8,847 nucleotides of DNA from Limnohabitans sp. (GTDB taxonomy: Bacteria > Pseudomonadota > Gammaproteobacteria > Burkholderiales > Burkholderiaceae_C). Positions 1 through 5,891 of this stretch are shown one piece after another. The notes under the pieces are model-generated. The model was not told where the DNA came from and did no database searches. It saw nothing but the letters and a program-made list of their open reading frames with translations. Position numbers and translations under genes: made by a program. Location of the stretch: assembly GCA_030729445.1 (NCBI GenBank), contig JANQXJ010000034.1, positions 1-8,847 on the forward strand, given 5' to 3'. The number at the start of each line of letters is the position of its first letter. Position 1 is the first letter of the stretch.

Positions 1-106
1 GCGCATGACCGCGGCGGTGGGTTTGCCCACGCTGCGGCTGATCCGCACCGCCATTGGCCCTTACAACCTCGACGCGCTGCCCACGGGCACTTGGCAGCAC
101 GTCTGA
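1..106 (+). CDS. RluE/RsuA-family rRNA pseudouridine synthase, C-terminal fragment
   Basis: Only the last 34 codons lie in the window (reading from base 2, TGA at 104-106). The visible peptide contains RMTAAVGLPTLRLIR followed by AIGPYNLDALPTG and ends in TWQHV. This is the typical C-terminal end of the RsuA/RluB/RluE/RluF family: an RRM.A.VG.PTLRLIR stretch that helps grip the RNA, then a strand ending in L..G.W. The residues after LRLIR are closest to what I remember of RluE, which makes pseudouridine in 23S rRNA. The catalytic Asp and the N-terminal part are outside the window, so the exact member (RluB, RluE or RluF) cannot be fixed. The next gene starts 90 bp downstream on the same strand. 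Confidence 0.72.
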   Translation, partial: RMTAAVGLPTLRLIRTAIGPYNLDALPTGTWQHV

Positions 107-183
107 GCCTTTCGATGTGTGTTGCGCCATGGCGACGCGTGTGGCCGTCGACTTCCTGGACAATCGCCCATCTTTCTAAACCC

Positions 184-189
184 AAGGAA
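184..189 (+). promoter_or_regulatory. Ribosome binding site setting the nitroreductase start
   Basis: AAGGAA ends 7 bases before the ATG at 197. The reading frame is open further upstream to an ATG at 119, but that start has no comparable purine-rich site. The extra 26 residues it would add (starting MLRHGDACGRR) also do not resemble a nitroreductase N-terminus. The site therefore supports ATG 197. Confidence 0.7.
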
Positions 190-196
190 TTCCCTG

Positions 197-835
197 ATGT
201 CTGACTTGCTCAACAAACTCGAATGGCGCTACGCCTGCAAAAAAATGGACCCGACCAAGTCCGTGCCCCAGGACAAAGTAGACCGCATCGTCGAAGCCGC
301 CCGTCTGGCCCCCACATCGAGCGGCTTACAGCCTTTCGAAATCATCGTGGTGACCAACCCGGCCTTGCGCGAGCAGATCAAGCCCAAAGCCTGGGGCCAA
401 GGTCAGATCACCGACGGCTCGCACCTCTTGGTGTTTGCCGCTTGGGACAACTACACGGCCGAGCGCATCAACATGATGTTTGACCTGACCAACGCACAAC
501 GCGGCGGCACCAACGAAGGCTGGGAAAACTACCGCCAGATGTTGCTCAAGAACTACCCAGCCCGTACACCCGAAGTGAACTTCGAGCACGCTGCACGCCA
601 GGCCTACATCGGCTTGGGCGCTGCCCTGATCGCTGCGGCTTTCGAAGAAGTGGACGCCACGCCCATGGAAGGTTTTGACCCGAAAGCCGTCGACGAAATT
701 TTGGGCCTGAGCGCTCGCGGTCTGCGCAGCGTGGTGATCGTACCCCTGGGCTACCGCGCCGCCGAAGGCGACTGGTTGGCGAACCTGAAAAAAGTGCGCC
801 GCCCCACCGCCCAGTTTGTGACCGAAGTCAAATAA
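197..835 (+). CDS. NAD(P)H-dependent nitroreductase-family flavoprotein (NfsB-like)
   Basis: This is a 212-residue protein, the usual size for the FMN-dependent nitroreductase family, which reduces nitroaromatics, quinones or similar acceptors with NAD(P)H in the cytoplasm as a homodimer. Seen in the sequence: an N-terminal WRYACKKMD segment (residues 10-18) in the place of the family's FMN-phosphate-binding R..S/K.F.; APTSSGLQPF at residues 38-47, matching the family P.S.N.QPW/F motif; a central helix RQAYIGLGAALIAAA; a PMEGFDP segment as in E. coli NfsB; and a C-terminal basic KKVRRP segment, which corresponds to the K.R.P end of NfsB. The physiological substrate cannot be told from sequence. 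The gene appears to be transcribed alone: the hairpin at 882-910 follows its stop. ATG 197 is chosen over ATG 119 because of the AAGGAA site at 184-189. Confidence 0.87.
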   Translation: MSDLLNKLEWRYACKKMDPTKSVPQDKVDRIVEAARLAPTSSGLQPFEIIVVTNPALREQIKPKAWGQGQITDGSHLLVFAAWDNYTAERINMMFDLTNAQRGGTNEGWENYRQMLLKNYPARTPEVNFEHAARQAYIGLGAALIAAAFEEVDATPMEGFDPKAVDEILGLSARGLRSVVIVPLGYRAAEGDWLANLKKVRRPTAQFVTEVK

Positions 836-881
836 GGTCGCAGCTCACCTGCCGCTCTTGGCGCGTCAGGTGCGGCACCCC

Positions 882-910
882 CACAAAGCCGCAGATTCTG
901 CGGCTTTGTG
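882..910 (+). terminator. Perfect 13-bp hairpin, probable terminator of the nitroreductase gene
   Basis: CACAAAGCCGCAG (882-894) and its exact reverse complement (898-910) are separated by the three bases ATT. The stem is GC-rich in the middle and has AAA/TTT near its base, so it could act in either direction. It lies 46 bases after the nitroreductase stop and 50 bases before the next start codon. The T tract after it is poor (CTTTAAC), so termination may rely mainly on the TTT within the stem. A transcript-stabilising role is possible instead. Confidence 0.6.
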
Positions 911-960
911 CTTTAACATCAAGGGCTTCCCAATCAGGGATGTCTATCCAAGGAACCGAC

Positions 961-1101
961 ATGGCCAAAGGCGAACAACGCAGCAACAAAATGGCCAAAA
1001 AGCCAAAGAAAGACACGTCCCCACCCAAGACGTTCACATCCGACCGCCCCATGGCCCCGTCCACCTTTGTGGCGCCTCGCGGCAAAGTCAAAGACAAGTG
1101 A
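961..1101 (+). CDS. Small Lys-rich protein of unknown function (46 aa)
   Basis: ATG 961 is preceded by a good ribosome binding site, AAGGAA at 950-955, five bases upstream, and the frame runs to TGA at 1099-1101. The product is very basic and hydrophilic: it starts MAKGEQRSNKMAKKPKKD, has a Pro/Thr/Ser-rich middle (TSPPKTFTSDRPM) and ends in RGKVKDK. There is no membrane segment, Cys or recognisable domain, and it is probably disordered. Short proteins beginning MAKG.QRSNKE..KPKK are, from memory, widespread in betaproteobacteria and annotated as hypothetical, which supports a real gene. The charge pattern would suit nucleic-acid or ribosome binding, but that is only a guess. It lies between a probable terminator and rluA, whose start is 40 bases downstream, so the two may be co-transcribed. 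Confidence 0.72.
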   Translation: MAKGEQRSNKMAKKPKKDTSPPKTFTSDRPMAPSTFVAPRGKVKDK

Positions 1102-1141
1102 TTTTTTCGGCCGAGCACCCTGATCGCTTGGCCCGCCCTGC

Positions 1142-1840
1142 ATGACCCCGATCCACGAAGACGAGCACCTGCTGGTGCTGGAAAAACCCAGCGGCTTGTT
1201 GTCGGTGCCCGGTCGTGGCCCGGAAAAGCAAGATTGCCTGTCCAAACGGGTGCAGGACCGCTACCCCGAGGCCTTGATCGTTCACCGCTTGGACCAAGAC
1301 ACCTCGGGTCTGCTGCTCATGGCCCGGGGCATTGAAGCCCAGCGCCGCTTGAGCAAGTTGTTTGAAACCCGCCAGGTCAAAAAACGCTACTTGGCGGTGG
1401 TCGCAGGCCAACCAGAACAAACCCAAGCGGCCGAGCTGCCCGACGAAGACGGCTGGCGCACCATCGACGGCCCCATCCTGCTCGACTGGGAGCGCCGCCC
1501 TCTGCACATCATCCACCCCGACGGCAAAGCCAGCCGCAGCCGCTGGCGCGTGCTGCAAAGCAGCCACAGCGACAATTTCAGCGCCAGCCTGATCGAGCTC
1601 GAGCCCGTCACAGGCCGCACGCACCAGCTGCGGGTGCACATGCAAAGTATTGGCCACCCCATGCTGGGTGACTCGCTGTACGCACCGCCGAGCATCAAAG
1701 CCCTCAGCCCCCGCTTGCTGCTGCATGCGCAAGAGTTGGCCTTTGTGCATCCGTTCACCGATCAAGCTTTGGCATTCAAGGCCCCGGTCGAGTGGTCTGC
1801 CCTATCGCCGTACTTGGCCATTCATCCCACCCAGCCCTGA
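1142..1840 (+). CDS. rluA: RluA-type pseudouridine synthase (23S rRNA / tRNA)
   Basis: This 232-residue enzyme isomerises uridine to pseudouridine. E. coli RluA (219 aa) acts on 23S rRNA U746 and tRNA U32. Motifs seen: KPSGLLSVPGRG at residues 15-26; the catalytic motif HRLDQDTSGLLL with the catalytic Asp at residue 51; WERRPLHIIHPDGK, matching the RluA DWP.RPKQ...TGK region; VTGRTHQLRVHM from residue 156; GHPMLGDSLYAPP; and a C-terminal LLLHAQELAFVHP segment. There is no N-terminal S4 domain, which separates RluA from RluC, RluD and the RsuA group. ATG 1142 is the only possible start, because an in-frame TGA lies at 1121 with no other initiator between; no clear ribosome binding site precedes it. 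The gene converges on the transporter gene, with only four bases between the two stop codons. Confidence 0.9.
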   Translation: MTPIHEDEHLLVLEKPSGLLSVPGRGPEKQDCLSKRVQDRYPEALIVHRLDQDTSGLLLMARGIEAQRRLSKLFETRQVKKRYLAVVAGQPEQTQAAELPDEDGWRTIDGPILLDWERRPLHIIHPDGKASRSRWRVLQSSHSDNFSASLIELEPVTGRTHQLRVHMQSIGHPMLGDSLYAPPSIKALSPRLLLHAQELAFVHPFTDQALAFKAPVEWSALSPYLAIHPTQP

Positions 1841-1849
1841 GCGATCAGG
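1836..1849. repeat. Small inverted repeat spanning two convergent stop codons
   Basis: CCTGA (1836-1840) and TCAGG (1845-1849) pair around the tetraloop GCGA. The rluA TGA (1838-1840) and the transporter's stop (complement of 1845-1847) are the inner arms. Flanking CAGC (1832-1835) and GCTG (1855-1858) can extend the structure across a five-base bulge. There is no T tract on either side, so it is at best a weak bidirectional terminator, and the symmetry may be partly a by-product of two TGA stops facing each other. Confidence 0.35.
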
Positions 1850-2798
1850 CCCTGGCTGCGCCCTTGATGCGGCCCGCCACTACACCACACAGCACCACCA
1901 GGCCCATGCCCATGAAGGCCAGCGCGTCCGGGATGTGGTCAAACAGCCACCAGCCCATCACCGTCGAAAAGGCGACCCCGGTGTAGAGGAATGGCGAGAC
2001 CACCGAGGCCGGGGCGTTGGAAAACGCCACGATCAAGAGGTATTGCCCCAGTGTGGCGGCGAGACCGACCATGAGCAACAAGGCCCATTCTGTCGGGCTT
2101 TGGGGCGTGACCCAGGCATTGAACACCAGCAGCGTGCTCACCGCCCAGCCCACCCAACCGGTGTAGAGCTGCATCACGGCCGGGTCTTCGGTGCGTGTCA
2201 TGTGGCTGGTCACGGCCTGAAACACGGCGTAAGTCAGCACCACCGTGAGCGCCATCCAACCGACCGAGCTGTCAACCTGCCCACCCGGGCGGATGACCAG
2301 CATGGCCCCGATCAACCCACCTACCACCATGAGCCAGCGCAACGGCGAGACCTGCTCTTTCATCACAAAGCGGGCGAGTGCCGTGAGCACCAAGGGCGTG
2401 AGCATGACGGTGGCGGTGAACTCGGCCACCGGCATGCGCTGCAGGCAATAAAAAGCCAGCAAGCTGCACGACACCATGAGCAAGCCTCGCAGCAGCTGCC
2501 AACGCAGGCTGTGTGTGCGCCACATGGCTCGCCCCCGCACCGGGGCCAGCACCAGCGCGGTGCCCACAGCCTGCACGGCGTAACGAAACCACAAGACCAT
2601 GACGGGCGTGACACTGACCATGACCCATTTGCTGGTGGCGTCGCTGAAGCTCAGGCTGGCCATGGCCAATACGGCAAAGACAATGCCGGGCACGGCCCAA
2701 GCGGCTGAGGCCGGGGCCGGTGCCGGAGATGGCGTGGTGTTGGGTGGGGTGTGCAAGCTCGAATCCGTGAGTGTTGAGGGGATTTTTGCATGGCGCAT
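1845..2798 (-). CDS. DMT-superfamily (EamA domain) inner-membrane transporter
   Basis: This is a 317-residue very hydrophobic protein with about ten predicted membrane segments in two repeats, the layout of EamA drug/metabolite transporters. Repeat one runs from about residue 35 (AVPGIVFAVLAMASLSF) to about 170 (GGLIGAMLVIRPGG). Repeat two runs from about 180 to 312. The pattern F.DATSKW, followed by LLRGLLMV, RMPVAEFTA and a final IRPGG at the end of repeat one, is typical of the family. A Pro/Ala/Thr-rich cytoplasmic tail of about 33 residues precedes the first segment. Members export or import amino acids, nucleotides, SAM or other metabolites; the substrate cannot be assigned here. ATG 2798 is the first start after an in-frame stop; only a distant AGGTG (2812-2816) lies upstream. 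It is transcribed divergently from the TPR gene. Confidence 0.88.
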   Translation of the reverse strand: MRHAKIPSTLTDSSLHTPPNTTPSPAPAPASAAWAVPGIVFAVLAMASLSFSDATSKWVMVSVTPVMVLWFRYAVQAVGTALVLAPVRGRAMWRTHSLRWQLLRGLLMVSCSLLAFYCLQRMPVAEFTATVMLTPLVLTALARFVMKEQVSPLRWLMVVGGLIGAMLVIRPGGQVDSSVGWMALTVVLTYAVFQAVTSHMTRTEDPAVMQLYTGWVGWAVSTLLVFNAWVTPQSPTEWALLLMVGLAATLGQYLLIVAFSNAPASVVSPFLYTGVAFSTVMGWWLFDHIPDALAFMGMGLVVLCGVVAGRIKGAARA

Positions 2799-2892
2799 GG
2801 GCGCACACAGTCACCTGTGCAAAGGAGCTCCAGACCCCGTTCACCGAAACCATCAAGCCCACCGGGGCCCGCAAGGGATTCGCCCGATAAAA

Positions 2893-2915
2893 TGGACCCC
2901 TTTTTATTGGGTCCA
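2893..2915 (+). promoter_or_regulatory. Leader hairpin just upstream of the TPR gene start
   Basis: TGGACCC (2893-2899) and GGGTCCA (2909-2915) form a perfect 7-bp stem with a nine-base T-rich loop. The ATG at 2923 follows seven bases after the stem. A TAAAAT hexamer at 2888-2893 resembles a -10 box, though no good -35 is visible at the right distance. If it were used, the hairpin would sit at the very 5' end of the mRNA. No purine-rich ribosome binding site is visible between the stem and the ATG. The role (mRNA protection, translation control or chance) is not decided by the sequence. Confidence 0.35.
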
Positions 2916-2922
2916 GCCGTTC

Positions 2923-4134
2923 ATGTTGTTTTCCCCTTTTGAGCCAAGGCGCTTGGCCGTTTTGCGGTACACCCGCTGCCTGGCTGCACTCGCACTGTTC
3001 CTAGGTCTGATTGGCTGGGCGTCGGCCGCAGGGTCACAAAGCCCTGCCGCTGCTGAAGAGACCATCAAAAAAGCCATTCAGGGTGGACAACTCAAACAGG
3101 CTCTGCAACTGGTCCAAAAACAACGCCAAAACGCCCCCGAAGCGGTGCAGTGGCGCTTCATGGAGGGTGTGATTCAAGCCCAGCAGGGCCAGATTGACAA
3201 GGCCATCGAGACCTTCAAGCAAATCACCCAAACCCACCCCGAGCAGTCTGAGGCCTACAACAACCTGGGGGTGCTTCTCGCTTCCAAGGGTGAGCTGGAA
3301 GCCTCCAAAACCTTTCTGGAAAAAGCCCTGCAAACCCACCCCAGCTATGCAGCAGCCCACCGCAATTTGTCAGATGTGCACAGCCAACTGGCCAAACAAA
3401 GCTACGCCAAAGCCCTGCAGGTTGACCCTAAAGCCAAGGCCAGCGCCCCTCAATTGACCTTGCTGGGCAGCATGGGTGGCCCGCAGCGCGTGCAGCCCCC
3501 GGCCACCCAGGTGGCCTCGCTCTCTCGGCCTGCGGCAACGGCTCCATCAACTGCAACGGCTGCGCCACCGACCGCTGCAGCGGCGTCTGCACCTGCCGCA
3601 ACCACGGTGGCCAAAGCCAGCAGCAGTGCGCTGGCCGCTGCCCCCACAGCATCGGCGGCGGCACCAGTGGCATCGGTAACCGCACCGGCCAAGGCCGCAG
3701 CACCCGCCAAGCCCAGCACCACAGTTGCAGCGGCGGCCCCAGCCCCAGCGCCAGCAGGCCCCCCAGCTGACAAGCCAGTCGCCGATGAACGGCAAGCTGA
3801 CCGCGCCGCCGTCGAAAAAGCGGTGCGGGGCTGGGCCAAAGCCTGGAGTAACAAGGACTTGCCTCGCTACTACGCTGCCTATGCCAGCAATTTCACGCCT
3901 GCCAAACGGGCCAGCCGTGCCAAATGGGAGAGTGATCGTCGCATCCGCATCGTGTCCAAAAAATCGATCTCGGTGGAGGTGCGAGAACTCATAATCAGCT
4001 TCAAAGGCGAGACGGCATCGGCCCGCTTCCAGCAGCTGTACACCTCGGACAATTTGAAAGGCAGCAGCCGCAAGACCCTGGAGATGGTGCGCCAAGGCAA
4101 CCGCTGGCTGATCGTGCGCGAGTCGGTGAATTGA
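2923..4134 (+). CDS. Exported TPR protein with Ala/Pro-rich linker and NTF2-like C-terminal domain
   Basis: This is a 403-residue protein. Residues 1-36 look like a signal peptide or membrane anchor: Arg at 9, 10, 15 and 18, a hydrophobic core at 19-31, then an ASAAG cleavage-like site. Residues about 44-170 form three to four tetratricopeptide repeats (for example AYNNLGVLLASKGELEASK), which normally mediate protein-protein contacts. Residues about 183-287 are a low-complexity Ala/Pro/Thr/Ser linker. Residues about 292-403 resemble an NTF2-like domain: W.KAW..KDL.RYY..Y at its start and a final GNRWLIVRE strand. The next gene has the same type of end domain and overlaps by four bases, so the two proteins probably act together in the periplasm, with the TPRs as scaffold. 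ATG 2923 is chosen because it places the signal peptide at the N-terminus; the frame is open upstream to 2599, but only as antisense to the transporter. There is no clear ribosome binding site. Confidence 0.82.
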   Translation: MLFSPFEPRRLAVLRYTRCLAALALFLGLIGWASAAGSQSPAAAEETIKKAIQGGQLKQALQLVQKQRQNAPEAVQWRFMEGVIQAQQGQIDKAIETFKQITQTHPEQSEAYNNLGVLLASKGELEASKTFLEKALQTHPSYAAAHRNLSDVHSQLAKQSYAKALQVDPKAKASAPQLTLLGSMGGPQRVQPPATQVASLSRPAATAPSTATAAPPTAAAASAPAATTVAKASSSALAAAPTASAAAPVASVTAPAKAAAPAKPSTTVAAAAPAPAPAGPPADKPVADERQADRAAVEKAVRGWAKAWSNKDLPRYYAAYASNFTPAKRASRAKWESDRRIRIVSKKSISVEVRELIISFKGETASARFQQLYTSDNLKGSSRKTLEMVRQGNRWLIVRESVN

Positions 4135-5540
4135 AATCCCGTCGCGGTGTGCCGCCCCACACTTCCCCAAGCCATCCTGAGGCGAACCCCGCCACTGCCA
4201 CAGCGCCCAAACCCCATGCCTGGCGACTGAAGTGGCTTGGCCTCGTGGGTGTGCTGATGATGGTGGTGGCCGGCCTTTGGTGGTGGGCCGACAGCGAGCA
4301 GCCTCGTCTTAAAAATACCTGGCAAGACATTCGATTCAGTTCCGGCTTGCCCTCCACACAAGCCCTGCCATGGCGTTTGGACCTTGATCCTCCGCCCGAG
4401 GGTTCACAGGTTCCCAACACCTCTGACCCCGAGCAATTCGTGCGGCAGATTTATGCCCAATTGGGCGAAGGCGAGCGAGCCCAAGCCCTGGCCACAGCCA
4501 GCGTGCTGGTGGCGCGTTTCCCCAACTTCCAACTGGGCCAATTGCTGTACGCCGATTTGCTCAACATCAGCTCGACCCAGCCGGTGGCTTGGTCCGATGC
4601 CGAAGAGCTCAATGCGCCGTCTTTTCGCAAGCGCCTGGACGAATTGATCCTCGAGTCCAAACGCCGACTTCAGCGCGACAGCGCCCAAAGCCTGCAGGGA
4701 AAAATCCCGTCTGCTTTGACCTTCCTCAGCCCTCAGCAGACCCATGTGGCGGCCGTCGACGCCTCCAAGTCGCGTCTGTATTGGTTTGAGAATCGCAGTG
4801 GCCCCGATGGGCGTTTGCAGCTGCACTTGGTCAAGGAAACCTACATCTCTGTGGGCATCAACGGGGTGGGCAAGGACAAAGAGGGGGATGGCAAAACGCC
4901 TTTGGGGGTTTACTTCATCCTGCGCAATTTGCCCGGTGACGGCCTGCCCGATTTGTTTGGTGTGGGCGCATTAACGCTGAATTACCCCAATGCGGTGGAC
5001 CTGATGCGCAAGAAAACAGGCTCGGGCATCTGGCTGCATGGCACGCCCAGCGCCCAATATGCCCGAGCACCGGAGTCCACCGACGGGTGTGTGGTGCTCT
5101 CTAACCCCGAAATGGCGCGTTTACTGCAAATGCCTGAGCTGCGCATGACCCCGGTGATCATTGCCGAGCAGCTCGAATGGGTGAACGCCGACCATGCCAA
5201 GCAAACATGGGACGCTTTCAAGCCAACCCTGGACCAGTGGCTACAAGCCCGCAACGGCCGCGACCCGCAGGCCCTGAAAACCCACTACAGCACGCGCTAT
5301 GAACAAGATGGCCAGGGCCTGGAGCAAGTCTGGCCTCGACTGGCGCAAACCACTCTGGGTTATAGCCAAAGCCAGCCTCTGGAGTTGGTGTCGGTTTTGA
5401 ATTGGAAAGACCAAGAGCACAACATGGTGGTGACCATGAGAGACCCCAATCAGACACTCCCCCAAGGCCCTTCCTATTTGCGCACGTATTGGCAAAAGGA
5501 AAATGGCCAATGGCGGCTGGTGTTTCAGGGGCCGACCTGA
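4131..5540 (+). CDS. Membrane-anchored YkuD-family L,D-transpeptidase/carboxypeptidase, Csd6/Pgp2-like
   Basis: This is a 469-residue protein. It has a Pro/Ala-rich cytoplasmic N-terminus, one membrane segment at about residues 35-53 (WLGLVGVLMMVVAGLWWW), and a helical region at about 99-150. The YkuD catalytic domain covers about 204-340, and an NTF2-like domain covers 360-469 (ending GQWRLVFQG). In the YkuD domain, VGKDKEGDGKTPLGVY is the usual substrate-side motif. LHGT places the catalytic His at residue 303, and STDGCVVL places the nucleophilic Cys at residue 320. YkuD enzymes cut or form L,D (3-3) bonds in peptidoglycan stem peptides. A YkuD domain followed by an NTF2-like domain is the layout of Helicobacter Csd6 and Campylobacter Pgp2, LD-carboxypeptidases that trim tetrapeptides and shape helical cells, so carboxypeptidase activity is as likely as transpeptidase. 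The start is a TTG that overlaps the TPR gene's TGA as TTGA, which implies translational coupling; GTG 4149 is a possible alternative. Confidence 0.87.
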   Translation: MKSRRGVPPHTSPSHPEANPATATAPKPHAWRLKWLGLVGVLMMVVAGLWWWADSEQPRLKNTWQDIRFSSGLPSTQALPWRLDLDPPPEGSQVPNTSDPEQFVRQIYAQLGEGERAQALATASVLVARFPNFQLGQLLYADLLNISSTQPVAWSDAEELNAPSFRKRLDELILESKRRLQRDSAQSLQGKIPSALTFLSPQQTHVAAVDASKSRLYWFENRSGPDGRLQLHLVKETYISVGINGVGKDKEGDGKTPLGVYFILRNLPGDGLPDLFGVGALTLNYPNAVDLMRKKTGSGIWLHGTPSAQYARAPESTDGCVVLSNPEMARLLQMPELRMTPVIIAEQLEWVNADHAKQTWDAFKPTLDQWLQARNGRDPQALKTHYSTRYEQDGQGLEQVWPRLAQTTLGYSQSQPLELVSVLNWKDQEHNMVVTMRDPNQTLPQGPSYLRTYWQKENGQWRLVFQGPT

Positions 5541-5582
5541 GCGTTCTCACGCCTGAACCAAGAACACACCCGCCACAGCCAC

Positions 5583-5873
5583 ATGAACACCGAGATCCCA
5601 TTTTTTAATGGCCGCATCGCGCCCGATGGCGGCAGTTTTGACGCATGGAAAACGCAAAGCCTGCTCGATTCGCTGGAGCAAGGCGGCCTGCAGTGGCCCA
5701 GCTCCTGCCGATCGGGCACTTGCCGCACCTGCATCGGCCAGTTGGTCTCAGGCCAGGTGCACTACGAGATGGAATGGCCCGGTCTCACGGCCGAAGAAAA
5801 AGCCGAGGGCTGTGTGCTGCCGTGTGTGGCGCGGCCGCTCGGCGATGTGGTGCTGCAAGACCCCTTCGCCTGA
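5583..5873 (+). CDS. Plant-type [2Fe-2S] ferredoxin (96 aa)
   Basis: This small protein has the plant/chloroplast-type cluster motif. Cys42, Cys47 and Cys50 lie in SCRSGTCRTCIG (C-x4-C-x2-C), and the fourth ligand Cys81 lies in VLPCVARP, 31 residues after Cys50. An extra Cys77 sits four residues before the last ligand. Residues 3-35 form the expected beta-grasp start, with SLLDSLEQGGL before the cluster loop. The length matches a free ferredoxin, or the C-terminal ferredoxin module of class IA oxygenase reductases; here it stands alone with no reductase domain. It would carry single electrons in the cytoplasm, partner unknown. The gene begins 42 bases after the YkuD gene on the same strand and may share its transcript, though no functional link is evident. 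No strong ribosome binding site precedes ATG 5583. Confidence 0.88.
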   Translation: MNTEIPFFNGRIAPDGGSFDAWKTQSLLDSLEQGGLQWPSSCRSGTCRTCIGQLVSGQVHYEMEWPGLTAEEKAEGCVLPCVARPLGDVVLQDPFA

Positions 5874-5891
5874 GCCCACAGCCAACGGGCT
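5873..5891. terminator. Weak hairpin between the convergent ferredoxin and ntrC genes
   Basis: AGCCC (5873-5877) and GGGCT (5887-5891) can pair around a nine-base loop and are followed by TT. The hairpin covers almost the whole 18-base gap between the two convergent stops, where a terminator is expected. The stem is short and the T tract minimal, so this is tentative. Confidence 0.3.

Noticed and set aside
157..182. TGGACA plus TAAACC as a promoter for the nitroreductase
   Set aside because: The spacing is only about 14 bases and the -10 match is poor.
1101..1110. Six-T run after the small protein's stop as an intrinsic terminator
   Set aside because: No GC-rich stem precedes it, so it does not make a terminator.
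1088..1765. A 225-codon minus-strand open frame antisense to rluA
   Set aside because: The rluA frame carries full catalytic motifs; the antisense translation has none.
1650..2708. A 352-codon plus-strand open frame running from inside rluA across the transporter gene
   Set aside because: It overlaps two real genes; its translation is a His/Gln/Arg-rich low-complexity string typical of antisense of a membrane-protein gene.
2824..2831. Palindrome GGAGCTCC between the divergent genes as an operator
   Set aside because: Eight-base palindromes are common by chance, there is no second copy, and no known operator matches.
3450..3854. Gly/Ala-rich minus-strand frame opposite the TPR protein linker
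   Set aside because: It is the mirror image of the Ala/Pro-rich coding repeat and has no start signal.
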